Positions 1-12,385 of a DNA stretch of 64,000 nt are shown here, piece by piece. How positions within the stretch are numbered: position 1 is the first letter of the stretch; each line of letters opens with the position of its first letter. Location of the stretch: positions 90,803 through 154,802 of the forward strand of contig JAGFVP010000034.1 in the NCBI GenBank assembly GCA_021031095.1, read 5' to 3'. The notes beneath the pieces were generated by a model. The model was not told the DNA's origin. It did no database searches and saw only the letters and a program-made list of their open reading frames with translations. Position numbers and translations under genes: made by a program. Source of the DNA: Bathelium albidoporum (lineage: Eukaryota; Ascomycota; Dothideomycetes; Trypetheliales; Trypetheliaceae).

Positions 1-932
1 ACTAACGTTGCATCGACTGCAGTCGAGTGTGCCGTGATTATCGAGCCAACGAATGGGCTACAATTTTGGGGGGTGAGTTTGCTGAAAAGCCACGAAAGCG
101 GTGAAGTCGCAAGAAGTAGCCGCCTAGGTCCAGTCTGACCCGCACAGCTGCGCAAGGACTCGAACGAAAAATGAAGCATGGCAATGTAACCACAAATAAG
201 ATTCGGGACCTACCTATCTGCCTTACGATTGCCTACCTATCCTCTACCCAGTTCCGTGCTGCAGATTCAATCCATTTATTTCGCAATAGTTGCCTGAATA
301 CGAAAAATGCCGCACGCCACCAAAACAGGCAAGTTCATAGGAGAAGAAGAAAAGTCCTGTGATCTCATTGTCCACATGAACGAACATTCAAAGTTGGTGA
401 AAGCTTGTAGACTGAGCTATGGAGGTGGTGCTGTATATATACAGGTTTAGCTGAGGCTGAACAGCAGCAGCACCTGACCGAACCTATTAGGTGAAGCAGC
501 TTGGAACAGCTGAACATTGCGTTCTGTCACCACACCGCCATAATCTAGTGGCATCAGCCTGCAACAGCGTCTACCTGCCTAATATAGTCATCTGATTTAG
601 GTGGTTGCCTGGCTACATACCACACGGGTATCTACGAGGTATCCAGCGGCTGCTGTCCCGCTAATCAGCCGAAGCTACGCCCAAGTCCGGCGATCGGGCG
701 GTCTCTTGTGTCCGAAATCATGCGGGCAGTGCACGCCCTGCCACACACTGCCACACACTGCATACGATGCTTTATACTAAACGTGCCACCTAGCCCTCGG
801 CTTACTTTACTGCAGTTATCAACGCAAGATTTGTCGTCATTCAACTGCTTACCGTAGCCTGCAATGTCCTACGTATGTCAAATATTGGTCCCGAGAGCGT
901 CCACTGGTTCGAAACTAATTATATGACAGGTC
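1..932. other. Left-edge non-coding stretch
   Basis: No convincing gene. It contains one copy of a 54-bp dispersed repeat with a TATATATA core (394-447) and a perfect 10-bp tandem duplication (ccacacactg, twice, 741-760). The only open frames are short and have no family resemblance. The last part is presumably the promoter of the TPR gene that starts at 933. Confidence 0.6.
394..447 (+). repeat. Dispersed 54-bp repeat, copy 1
   Basis: About 50 of 54 positions match 47029-47082. Both copies share the core gctgtatatatacaggtt. Differences include G/A and C/T changes. The element type is unknown; the TATA-like core would suit an LTR or promoter fragment. Confidence 0.7.
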
Positions 933-3900
933 ATGTCTCTGATCAAAAGCAGTCACAAATTTCGCAAAGTGACGATACAACATTCGACTAACCCGAGCTC
1001 GCAGCGACCGCTCAGGTTTGTGCTGATCATTTGTTGAACGTGCCTTTAACTTAACGCTTTCACAGAATTTTGCTTGTACGACCTGCAAAGGCTAAGAAAC
1101 ATAAAGATGAACTTAGCGAATGGACAATAAAACTAAAAGAAATGAGCCCCTTAGCCCAGATCGAGAGTCTCGAATTCAGCCCGGTTGTAAAGTGGGAAGA
1201 GATGCAGGTTCTGTCGAACTCGCTATTGGAAATCGCATCGGACGGTCAGGTGAGCTATCTCAGTTGAACGCATTAGCCTATTCCTTCCGATCCAGGGGTT
1301 TCAGTATTTATGACTTCCCCACAACCATGGCTTACCCTGGCATTGAGCTATCATTACATCAAGTAAATATGGCTGCACTACTGGCTTTTGTCTTGGCTCT
1401 ACCAGGGCAATTAGTGAAGCATCCGCTGATCTCCGACAACATCTCCGACAAAAAGACGGCGAGCTATAGTATGGCCGGCTGTCGGCGGGTTCAAGGTGAT
1501 TGGCATGGTGCCCTATCCGGCGTAACCGCGAAGATGACTTACATCAAGTTGCCCACAAAGTGGTTCGGAATACATCATAATTTGGATAACGTATTACCAT
1601 GCAGTACCCTCTCGTGTACACCCGTGCAATTTGGCACAGCTAACATCATTTTAATACTAGGATCATGCGCGAACCACGTTGATCTTTGTTGCACTCGGCG
1701 TCGGAAAATGGATAGTCCAAATGGCCCTTACTCAGAACCACCAGTCACATTCTTGGGAACTAGCTCTTGATACTGTGGCCTTTCTGTTCCTCGGACTTGA
1801 GTTTGAAGAAAAATTTAAAGACGTCGTTGATGACGTAGAGTCGAAATTTAAAAAATTGATCAGTGAACTCCATAAAAAAGCAAGATATCCGGACATCCTA
1901 CAAGCATACCATCGTTTGAAAGTTAGTCTCGTATTCGACCAAATACCGGATAGGTAAATGCGCTTTCAGAGGCTAACGGTTAAGCAGCCATCGCCAAGCA
2001 GTCAACAACTTCGCTCTGAGATTACAGCAGTTGATTCAGCCACGGAAACGCCTAATCCGCAGTCCGAAACAGAGCGAGTAAGAAAATTCATGGACAGAGC
2101 GAACCGCAGATCCTTAACCTGGCCGACTGATGCTCCTGAAGAGGCATTTGGGGATGAACCTCAGAGCCTAAGATTTCGGTCGCTTCCTCACAGCACTGCA
2201 TCTCCCCTTACGGATCGGGCACTATGCCAAACAGCATTGGGACGCACAGTGGATTGGGAAAGTCTCTCTAACAACAACGCATCGCCATCTGGGCGCGTGG
2301 TCTCTGACAAGTATCAAATTACACATGGGAACCCAACCCCAAAGCGGAAGTCGCGCTTGACAGACAATAAAGTTTTGACACAAGAACTCGGAAATCATGG
2401 ACTACAGACTGAGCACGGCACCAGCAAGATTGAAGAACCACTGGAAGCTCAAAGAGCCTTGGCTCAATCGCTCTACGAAGGCGGTTGCCTGAGCCAGGCG
2501 AGCTCACACTACCATCGAATCCTTCGCTCCCTCGAAGTACCATTTCAGATGGAAGAGCTCTCGTTGCAATCGCGAATATATAAGTATCAAGTAAAGCAGG
2601 CGATATTTTGTCTCGAGCTCGACCGGGGGCTTTTCAAACAAGCTGAAAAACATCTCGAGGAAATAGAAAAAGAAATACACGATGATCCTGGTTTAGAGGA
2701 TGGACATGTCCTAGACATCAGCATTGGGTATTGGGTGGTTATCGCTATGATCAGGAATGGCCGTCCTCGTACACGGCCCACAGACAAGGTTTCGGCTCTA
2801 CAACACACTCTTAATGAGAAGAAGCACATGGACGAACAACCAAGAAGTGACTCTGATTCGTATGAAAACTCACGCAAATGGATGCGGGCTGAGATCAGGC
2901 GATCGGTGTTTTTATTGAAGTCAGCTTGGTCCCTTGCATTCGCTTACAACGGTGAATATGCAAAAGCCATCAAGAATGGAAATGAAGTTTTGGAAAATTT
3001 CAAGGATATCCTGGGATCTGTCAAGTCAAAAGACGGTAAAACAGACGACGAGACCACATTGATCAAGGCAAAAGTCAATGTGGCTAAGGCGAGAGCCGAT
3101 CTGGCTTTGGTTTATCTCATGGCAGAACGAACCGAACTTGCATGCACATATAACGAAAATGCACTTGCAGATATGAAGGAGCACCTGGGCGAAGGCCATT
3201 TCATGACTTTGGAAACAGGTAGCCGTCAATCTACTATCCTTGTAGCAAAGGGGTCTGTCCATGAGGCAGAAATACATGCTCGGAAGATTTTAGACATCAT
3301 GAATGTGCGTCTCGGTCATTTCCATCCCACGACACTCCGGCATCTCGGTACCTTGGCATCCATCTTCAGGCTCCAGGGCCGTCTGTTCAAAGCTAAAGCA
3401 AGGTTATTGCAGCTGTGCGATCTCTATAAGAACAATCCTGATCTGGGTCCGCAAGATCCTCAACTTATCGAAGTGCAGTATGAGCTCATTATGACGTTGC
3501 TTGCCTTGGGTCAAGTGAATGAAGCATCTGAAATCCAGCGTCAGATCCCAGAGTCCCAGGAAATTTTACCTCCGGACCACCCGGCATTTGCGAAGTACAG
3601 GCTAGTGATTGCTCGCGTATCGATCGGCGAAGCACAGTGGCACCGAGCAATAGAACAGGCTTTGGACGCTTTGAAAATTTATTGCAACGTGGCATTTCCT
3701 AGCAATCGCTATTTCTCCGGTCGACGTTGGACTATGGAAGGAGACATTCTTCACCTGCTGAAGCGTATCGAGGAGAATGAATCAATGTGGTACACCTATC
3801 CATTTCCGTCGATGTTACAGGGACTTGAAATAGTAGCCTCGGCGTATTTCAATCTTAACATTGCTCATTTTGCTCTGGAGATATTCCAGAAGATTTTGAA

Positions 3901-4879
3901 GCTACGCGGAGTAATATTCGGCCCTCAACACTATGACACGATATCTACACGTTTGCAAGTTGGGTTGACTCACCTCAAAAATGGAGAGCTCAAGATCGGT
4001 TTATCGCGTTTGGAGGAGGTTAAGACCATCGCAGCAAGCTATTTAGGTGTATCACATCCAATCACCTTGAAAGCAAGGCAGAGCATAGCCAACGCGCAAA
4101 TTCAACATGATCTCATTGAGCCATCAAGAATCAAGCTGGAGCAAGTGAAAATACTTCAAGCGCGTGTCTTTATTCTTGGCAATATCCATCCGGATACGAT
4201 CGGTTCATGGCTTGCCGTCGCGAAAACACATTACTTGCTAGGCGAAATCGCAGCTGCGCGAGACACGCAAAGAAAAGCCGTGGACGCTCTAAGACAGCTG
4301 CGTGGTCTTGATGACGAAGAAACGCTCCAGTCACAGTACGCACTGGCACAACTGGAACTTGAATCTGGGCATATCGAACAAGCCAAAGCTACTCAGAAAG
4401 AAATTGCCGAGCGTGCTAAATCTGATAAACTTGGATTGCAGACTCGAAATCTCCTTGCGCGGATATATTGCGAAGAGAAAGAATGGGACAAAGCAGAAAA
4501 TCTGTTCCAACAGATCAGTGATGACTGTGTGCTTGATGATCCCATGTACTCATCAAACGAATTGGACTATTCTCTACTCTTATTCAGTCGCAAAAATTAT
4601 GTTGAAGCGGAGCGAGTACAGGAAAATATTTTGAGGAACATTAAGCCAGACCGGATCGATGGCTTTTCCTTGCTTGTAAGGTATGATCTTGCTCTAACAA
4701 GAAGAGAGCAAGGAAGGCTTGATCAATCTATCTTGGACATGAAAAAGGTTGTCTTCCTTGCAGAATATCTCTTTGGGAAAAGTGATGCCAGGACAGAGGA
4801 GATGGCTCAGCTTCTGAAGCACTGGCATGAAAATCCGGCAAATTCACCTTCGTCCCAGGCATTGGAGGACATGAAGTAG
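933..4879 (+). CDS. TPR-repeat protein with degenerate hydrolase-like N-terminus (1145 aa)
   Basis: Proposed exons are 933-1015, 1066-1249, 1661-1953 and 2002-4879, all joining in frame through GT-AG introns (50, 411 and 48 nt). The last intron has a GCTAAC branch site and removes an in-frame TAA at 1955-1957, so the ATG at 1958 is intronic and not the start. The start ATG at 933 opens exon 1. From about residue 340 to the end the protein is a series of kinesin-light-chain-like TPR units, as in fungal NLR proteins. Residues 94-112 (TLIFVALGVGKWIVQMAL) sit where SERAC1-like hydrolases have their GHSxGG nucleophile elbow, but the Ser is absent, and FLFLGLEFE follows where FLGTPH is expected. 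I see no NB-ARC domain. The role is probably that of an NLR-like scaffold; ligand and partners are unknown. The 411-nt intron is unusually long and may hide an insertion. Confidence 0.75.
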
Positions 4880-4906
4880 GCGTTCGAGGACATGAAGTAA
4901 GCGTTC
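4865..4906 (+). repeat. 21-bp tandem duplication across the stop codon
   Basis: Two 21-bp units (4865-4885 and 4886-4906) differ at one base (gtagg versus gtaag). A third, decayed partial unit follows to about 4923. Each unit ends in a Glu-Asp-Met-Lys-stop reading, so the duplication copied the stop codon of the TPR gene. Confidence 0.9.
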
Positions 4907-6346
4907 GGAGGAAGTAAGCGTTCAGGCTCGAGTTATTTTCTTTAAGGTATGTAATATTGCAAACATTTTCATTTATCTCGGCTGTCTTCTTGGGTAGGAT
5001 GTTCGCTCAAATATTTGATCGATCAAAATCAGATTTATTTGAAGGCTGAAGGGCCGCGAGCAGCCTTGCACGTCCTCTTCATGGCGATTGAAAGCAACCG
5101 ATTTTGACACACAGACCAACGCAAACGAACGCTACCACCTGCCGTCGCAACCTGCTTTTACTACAAAGGAATTTGATATTTTAATGAAATCAACCTTACA
5201 AGACGTAGTAGTAAATGCTAGAAAAACGAAGACACCAAATCAAATGTAGAGGTAGATGGTGGCATTTGCCTGTTGCTGGTCTGTGTGCCAAAATCTGACA
5301 CTTTTAAACGCCAGTAGAGTGTGGAATAAGTACCTACTTCGGAATTCGGCGTTATTGGGTGCCGCGACTAGGATAGCTATGGTAGGCGGCGTTGATGTTT
5401 TTGTATACTTTTTAAATCGTTGTATGGGTACGGCGTACAGGTTCACCATAGAGAACTTGAAGGGCGCTCTGATAACAAACGGTTTGTGTCGTCAAGCGGT
5501 ACAGACCTATATACGCGAAATTTGATTTTCTGACAGACAGTTGCTCGAGCAACCAAAAACCTTTGGAGCGGGCAGTTCTGTCGTTTAGCACCTGTTCGAA
5601 TGTAATAAATTGCTGTCTGCGCCAATCAGAGAAACTTTCTTGCAAGATTCTGAAAAGCCTTGGATTCTTTACCTTAACAATCTATTTTGGAGATGGGTTT
5701 CGAAATTCCGTTAGGATGGCCTATAGGACTGGCCTTTTCTGATTTGGAACGCGACCTGGCACGCGGGTGACAGAATAATTCGTACGCATGGACGGCTCAC
5801 CGAACTAAAGCAGCCGTATCAGCAGATTTATTTTAACTTAATTCAATAACACTTCAACCATAGAAGATTCTGTTTATAAAGGCTAATAAATAAAAGATTT
5901 CGGATCAAGAATTTATTATTCGAAAAAGTTTCAGGAAATAAACTTTGATATCAACTGGAGAAAAGACTATGCTAGTATCCAGATTTGTGTGTGCGGATTA
6001 TTCTGTCACCCGCGTGCCTGGATACCAAACTTCGTAAATGGCTAGTGTCACATTTTGATGCTCGTTGCTACTCGATGACTTCGTCCTTCAATCAAGAAAG
6101 ACGATACGAGATTGACTTTCTTTGGTAGCTTCGACATAGGCTGGTTCACATTGGCGGCTAGAGGATCATGACATAATACGTTGTTTGATCTGTGAACGTG
6201 ATCTATTTACAAAGAATCTAAGTCTGCACCACGCCTGAAGAGGCTGCGGCGACGCTGTTTGGCACTTCTGACAACCAGTCCATCCAAAAGCCATCCAAAT
6301 CCTCTATAGCTTCCCAATGACAGAGCAGTCAGCGACAGGTGCACTC
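4880..6346. other. Intergenic region containing a MITE
   Basis: It lies between the TPR gene (plus) and the beta-glucosidase (minus), which are convergent. Short open frames at 5240-5645 on both strands overlap each other and resemble nothing I know. The only clear structure is the inverted-repeat element at 5760-6016. Confidence 0.6.
5760..6016. mobile_element. MITE with 20-bp perfect TIRs and a 5-bp CCTGG target duplication
   Basis: The 257-bp, AT-rich, non-coding element starts CACGCGGGTGACAGAATAAT and ends with its exact reverse complement; similarity continues imperfectly for about 10 more bases. It is flanked by identical CCTGG copies at 5755-5759 and 6017-6021. With no transposase inside, it is a non-autonomous DNA transposon. 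A 5-bp GC-rich target duplication and a CAC terminus are seen in Transib-type elements, but the superfamily is not established here. Confidence 0.85.
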
Positions 6347-9334
6347 TTAAAAGGTACGATAATGCGTCGGGGCACCACTACCACCCGTGCTGTTTGACGA
6401 GCCACCCAACGACTGCTGGAGATGCAACTTCCTCGAGCTCGCACCAACGTAGATGGTCTTGGTATAGTTGGAGATGACCCAGTTCTGCGTTATCGGGTCC
6501 CAGTTGGAGAAGTCCCTCCGAGTCAACTCCGCCGAGAAAGTGACTGTCTCGTTTGGCTTGATGGTGAGGCGGTCGAAGCCGCGGAGCTGCACCTTGGGGT
6601 CGTCGGGACCGCCAAGGCCGATGTACACCTGCGGCACCTCGTCGCCGGTAACAGAGCCAGTATTCGTGATGTCGGCGGTCACGGTGTAGAAGACGTCGTA
6701 GAGCTGCGGATTGCCACCAGGAGCGCCACCCGCGCCGATGCGGGGCTGGGCGGAGCCGTTTTGCGAGTTGGGCGGTAGGTATTCGTTGGCAGCGAGGCCA
6801 TAGTTGGAATCCTCGGAAGCGGACTTGAGGTCGGAGCTGTTCAAGTAGGGGTAAATGTAGTATGGGATCTGGTGGAAGCCAGCGGGGAAGACGTAGTCGG
6901 CGGGATCGGTGCTGAAATTGCCAAGGACGGGCGCGGGCTTAGTCTCGCCGCCGGTGGGGCTGTAGCCATTGGCGCGCTGGCCGGTTATTTTGAGGTTGGC
7001 ATAGCTGAAGGTAGTGTAGGAGAGGCCGTAGCCGAACTCGTAGATTGGGTCGATGCCTTGCTTGTCAAAGGAGCGGTAGTCGATGAACACGCCCTCTTGA
7101 AAGTTGAGCTGAGGTGAGCTGGTGCCGTTGTTTAGTCTGTACAAAACATCGGTACCGTAGTCTGGCCGATTCTTGCCGATGGTGAATGGGAGCTTGCCAC
7201 CAGGATTGACGCGTCCGTACAGAATGTCGGCGATGGCATTGCCCGACTGTTCACCCGGGATACCGGCCCAGACGATAGCAGTGACATTCGGGTTATCGTA
7301 GAACGAGGAAATGTCAACAGCGCCGACAGTGTGCAACACAACGATGGTGTTGTTGCTTTGGGCGCTAACGTTGCCGATAAGTTCTGCACCGCCATCCCAT
7401 AGAGTCAAGTTGTTGCGGTCACCTTCATTGGTGTCAACGACAATGTAGCCTTCGCCAGAGTCGGCATTCACAAAGACAATGGAGGCACCACCAACATCAT
7501 CGACACGGCGGGCAAGTGTCTCGATTTGGGAATAGGCATAGTTGTCAAGAACATCTTCGATAGCGCCCTGGTGGCTGGCAACCTCATTCTGAATGGCAGT
7601 AAGAGGCGTGACAAGGTACGGGAAGTTGGCCGTGCCCGAACCCCAGCCCATGGCAAGAGTGCCGTTATCACAACCACGGTCAGAACAGCCATTAGGACCA
7701 TACGGATTATCCCCGGCATCATAGCCAAACACACCAGTCAGTTTCTCCTTGCCCGTGAGGGGAAGAGCGTTCTTGGTGTTTTTCAAAAGGACGGTCCCTT
7801 TGGCAGCTTGGTTACGAACCTGCTGTCCATGTTCGGCGCGTACATCAACGTGTTCGTTTATTAAGCCGTAGCCCTCGTTCGCGATAAAATGTTGGTAGCC
7901 AAAGGTATCGGTCGTCCACGAGTCAAAATTGACAGGGACGGGATTTTCGTCGAGATGAACGTAAAAATATCCAGCCATGATACGTGTAGCCATATCATCA
8001 AGACGCCACTCGGGAACAGAGCCATTGAGAACAGCAATGGTCAGATTTCCTCCCCAGTAAGCGTGGTTCGAGTCAAAGGTAGTATCACCAGGCATGGACA
8101 TATCGAGTCCTGCAAGTGCACTACTAACACCCGAGTGGTGCGCACCCCAATCGGTCATGACGAAACCTTGGAATCCAAGCTCACCCTTCAAGAGGTAGTT
8201 TAGGGTGTGGCTGTTCTGACATCCGTAGCTACCGTTGATCAGGTTGTAAACGCACATGATTGAGGCTGTTCCAGCGCGAACGGCATCAGCAAAAGGCCAG
8301 AGGTAAAGCTCGTGCATGGTCTTGTCGTCTAGATTTGAGCTGTATTCCAGGTCAAAATCGTAGCCGTAGCCAGAGGATTCGGAAACCTGACGGAAGTGCT
8401 CCTGCTCATAGGTAAGGTAATGCTTGGTACAGGCCATGACGCCTGCAGCCTGAATCCCTTTGACGCTTTCAGCAACAGCAATTCCAGAGAGGACCGGGTC
8501 TGGGCTGAAGCCTGGAGTTACGCGTAATTAGCATTCAATTTACCTTTATTTTTCACACATTAACACTCACCTTCCCAATTCCGGCCGCTTTCTGGAGAGC
8601 GTCCGAGCGGGCCAACAACAGGGCCAAGCTGAATATCAACACCTTTGTGCTTGTGTTCGTAACCCATGCCATAAGCACGTTGGTAGATCAAGTTTCGGTC
8701 CCATGTCGCAGCAATCGTAACACCGGCTGGGAACACGGTGTTGAAGTCGGCTACGGTTAATTAGCTTAATCTGATTGCAGACAGACGATAGAGCAAACGC
8801 ACTGTCTCGCACGCCAACAGGAGAGTCCTGCAAGCAAAGACCTGAGAAGTTGAGCCTCGGGACTGCCCCGGTGTTGCCCACACATCGTTCGGATTCCCAG
8901 CTTTTGTTTTGTCAATCCTGCCCCGTAAAACAGGCTCTTGTAGAATTGCTGGTTACTCACCCAACACCAGTAGTAATATTAACCTTCTCCAACAAGCTTA
9001 GCTGGCGAACATAGGCTTGGGCCTTTGCATACGCAGTGTCCCAGCCACCAGAGCCGTCCATCCATGGCGAAGGGTAGAACGGAGGCGAAGTCTGACCTGA
9101 CTGAGCTCCGGGAACGGCATTCGGATCAACAGCAGCGGGGTAGGTCGTATTCGGGAACTAGAAACGGTACGACGTTTAGACTTGGTGAATGTTACATCTT
9201 GTAGAACCGGGCAAACTCACGGGTGAGGTGCAGTTGTCAATGCCATTGCACGGAATTGACTGAGCGTTTGCCAAAATCCCAGAGCCAGCGCCCACCGCCA
9301 GGCCGGAAATGACGGCGTGGGCAATTCGCCACAT
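6347..9334 (-). CDS. Secreted GH3 beta-glucosidase (917 aa)
   Basis: It hydrolyses terminal beta-D-glucosyl residues, for example cellobiose released during cellulose breakdown, and is expected outside the cell. Exons (high to low): 9334-9221, 9157-8961, 8900-8803, 8750-8571 and 8511-6347. Introns are 63, 60, 52 and 59 nt, and all joins keep frame. The start at 9334 gives a typical signal peptide (MWRIAHAV to ANA, cleavage before QS). An in-frame ATG at 9529 would bury that peptide, so I prefer 9334. Family landmarks seen: GNTGAVPRL, GLCLQDSPVGVRD, KHYLTYEQEHFR, the nucleophile loop VMTDWGAHHSG (Asp about 317), GLSYTTFSY, and a C-terminal fibronectin-III-like domain with PQVYIG and QLRGFDRL. 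Length suits secreted fungal family members (about 860 aa). Many N-x-S/T sites also fit secretion. No damage seen. Confidence 0.93.
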
Positions 9335-11752
9335 GATGGTACCAATGATCAATAATGAAGCTAGGACAAGAATGCCAGAGAGTGCTACTGAAGAAATGTC
9401 CAAATGATGGAGGAATGCAGACAGACGGGCACCCAGGAGAAAAGTCAGGCAGCTAGCGAAAGAGCCCGAGGGTTGCTTCTCTCCTGGCAGGTGCGCGGAC
9501 GCGGTGATATTAATGTCGGCGGCATGCATCGCGTTGGAGCGTGACCCTGGTGCTTAGCGGAGTGATGGACGGTGGAGATCTCGTTTCCCATCACCCGTAC
9601 CTGAGTCTAGTGGGCTAGTGTAAACATTACGATGCGCGTGGCGGCACCGTTGACCAGGGAGCGGCCCTCTCGACGCCGAACGGGTCCTGCGCTGCCCGCC
9701 GCCTCAGCGCCATCTGTGGGGAAGCACCCACTGACGACGGCCACAGAACGCCTCACGCTGGCATCATAGGCCTAGTCAACGTCATTGTGGCCATTCCTCG
9801 AATCAGCCTGCTCCGCGCCGATCCACCTTTGCAACCCTGTTCCACCGTCTCTGCGCTGACCCCATGACAGCCTAAATGTTGGCTAAAACATTTTTTTTAG
9901 GCAGTTGCAAGGGAGTTGCCAAGACGGTGCGCCCCAATGCGGGGGATCAAAGTATTCCGTCTGTTCCTTCATCTTATTTCGCCCTTTCGGTTGGAAGAAT
10001 CCTAGTCCAACACGCACACGAACTGGTCCTCGTATTCACTCCAACCTCGACAATGTTGGAGCTCCATAATGTTGGTCGCGACTCGCGCCCGACTTGGAGA
10101 TGGAAGTGTTGAGCGTGCTTGCCCTTGTGTGCAGCATCTGATACCCGCAAGACAGCAGAGAGCACGAATCGAAGAATCGGATTAAAGGCCGAACGATGGT
10201 GTCATCACCTAAGTGTATGCAGGTTTCCATCATTTCCAACCGCTCTGAGTATTGACCTCGGCTACCCCGGCCGCATTTTCCAAAGTACATCTTCGAGCCG
10301 CATCTCCCCGGCAGCACGCCTATGCTTCTATTGCAGTAGCGTCTCCGGAACGTAGCACTAGGTTTTCTCCAATACTACCCATTCCTCCAATGGCGAGGAA
10401 GATGCAGTACGCCAGTTCGGGCCAGATCTGTGAAATTGTGGCTTTGGTATAATCTCAGTTGCCATGTCTCGACCGCAGAATTCGCCGCTACAATGCAATT
10501 GGACGTACAGGCAAAATATCTTTTGAGTGGTACCCCACTGTGTTCACTTACCCTGGATGAACTAGGGATAAAGTGGCGAAGTAGCAGTTTAGACAACAGG
10601 GAGGTAACTGAAGCTTCACAACCTGCCCGGTCTGCCGGTACCCTGAGCAATACCAATCCTTCATCCCTACCTCCTTCATTTTGCTTGCACTTCCCACGTT
10701 GCACCCCAACCTTACATACAGTCTGTTACACGTTATCTAGTTTGGACCAGCAGCAGGGTTTTGCGGTCTGTGTAAGCTTATGACACTCAATTTCCTGGTT
10801 ACCAAGACAACATCCAATTCCACATTTCTGATACCTCGGTGTTTCCCTATATTGTGCTTCAGCCAGCGGTCTTTGTATATCATCGATCTGTTATCTGGAC
10901 TATCTCTCATGTACCTTGTAAAGTGAAGCTCAACGGAGTACTATACGCCAACTTTTCGGTCCCATACCATTCCGGGTGGATGTATAGATGATGCACTTGC
11001 ACGTTGTTTATCGTCTCGTTTATTCCAAACGCAATCAAACCAAACCAACGCATTTTGTTGCGTTCTTGAATAACGGACCAGTGGAACATGTGTTCCAGGA
11101 GTTCTTGCAAGTCTGGAAATGCTGATGAAATTTAATGTCCGCTCGGCCGCTCGTTGCGCTGGGCCGGGTCCGTGCTCGTAGGCTTGAAGGAGCCATTCTC
11201 GCGGGAATGAAGAACAATTTTTCCGGCAAGCTGGGGCGCCGCCGTGGTTCCTACATCCAAATGTCGTTATGGATTTGCAAACGGATATAGCAGTCTCCAC
11301 CCAAATAATCAGAGCGAACAGTCGGTCAATATGAGGTTTCCTCTCAACCAAAGCTCGAATTGTACAACAGTCGAGAGTTCTTGGATGGCTGAAAACATCG
11401 GAATTTAGGCTAGTTCTAGATCTCTAGTGGAGAGATTTCGGAACATCAACGTAGGCTGCTGGTTCGCGTACCTACTGAGGTGTTCTCTCTATACCTTCGG
11501 TGCTGTGCCTGCCTCTTATGACGTACGTGCCTGAATACCCGGTATCCGCATCTCTGACTGGCAGCAAAGTCAAGCGACTTCCTCAGTGGTCTAGTACGTC
11601 CACCTCTACGAGTTCCAGACTTCCAGACGCTGATGTAAATCTCAAGCAGTATCTGCTGTGACTTCTATTAATAAAATCTGCCTGGCCAAAGTTATTAATC
11701 CTACATTCGCAATGGAACGACCGAGCTGACCCTCACCATCGATTCCATTGCA
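9335..11752. other. Gene-poor region upstream of the beta-glucosidase
   Basis: It should hold the beta-glucosidase promoter. Open frames on both strands (for example 10036-10783 and 10941-11351) overlap one another, start with non-ATG codons or lack family features, so I do not call genes. Confidence 0.55.
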
Positions 11753-12385
11753 TCAAGAATCAGTTACACAAGCCGTCCGACAAGTCTGTATGAGAGGTCC
11801 TCGAAGAGACATTGTTGGTGAACTCCGTATCGCCTGGCTTCGATCTCGTTTACCCTTTACCCATAGCCAATTCCACAACACGCCTATGCCCATGTGTCCG
11901 CGGGACATGTTCTTTCGCACCTGCCGTTTCGCTGTCGGCTCCGGAGCCCCCGGGCTCCTCTTGTCCTTGTCAAGCAGAGCCATACAATCTGGATCCTGAC
12001 TTCCCTCTGAACACGACTCGCTGCCTTCCATAGCATCTGAACATTTCTTAGTCGTTCCATTTCGGATCCTGGCAGTTCGATCTCGTGCCTTGAGCTCCTT
12101 CAGATGCGCAGAGAACTCCGGCCGCCATGCTGGAAGACTAGGTCTTTGCTTTGGACTGTAAACTACATCGTTATATCGCCATCCGATGCGAAAGCGTTCG
12201 ATACAGTCCACTCTGCTACAAGGTCGTTGCAAAAGACTGCCCCAGTCATCGCGGTAGCTGGATGGCTTACAGGCATCTTTTGCGGGCTCTCGTAGCGGCA
12301 AACTTACTGATTTAACCGTGCAGCGCTCAGTGATCCGTTTCCAGATGTGTCCGCAGGCGTACCTGAAAACGTTGATACCGCACAT
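11753..12385 (-). CDS. Small Cys/His-containing hypothetical protein (about 210 aa)
   Basis: Not a family I can name. The first ATG of the open frame is at 12385; the frame extends further upstream only through non-ATG codons. The N-terminus MCGINVFRYACGHIWKRITERC resembles the Cys...CGH...C layout of many short ascomycete proteins of unknown function that may bind zinc. A second Cys pair (PCSRVDC) follows near residue 50. The C-terminal half is basic and Ser-rich. A GTAAGT-like donor lies just after the first Cys cluster, so a spliced form is possible, but I found no frame-consistent acceptor. It stands alone in a gene-poor region. Confidence 0.35.
   Translation of the reverse strand: MCGINVFRYACGHIWKRITERCTVKSVSLPLREPAKDACKPSSYRDDWGSLLQRPCSRVDCIERFRIGWRYNDVVYSPKQRPSLPAWRPEFSAHLKELKARDRTARIRNGTTKKCSDAMEGSESCSEGSQDPDCMALLDKDKRSPGAPEPTAKRQVRKNMSRGHMGIGVLWNWLWVKGKRDRSQAIRSSPTMSLRGPLIQTCRTACVTDS

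Noticed and set aside
1958..4879. Taking the ATG at 1958 as the start of the TPR protein
   Set aside because: It lies inside a well-formed 48-nt intron (1954-2001) whose removal joins exon 3 to exon 4 in frame and extends the protein at its N-terminus.
9335..9529. N-terminal extension of the beta-glucosidase from an ATG at 9529
   Set aside because: It would place 65 residues ahead of a good signal peptide; the downstream ATG at 9334 is the better start.
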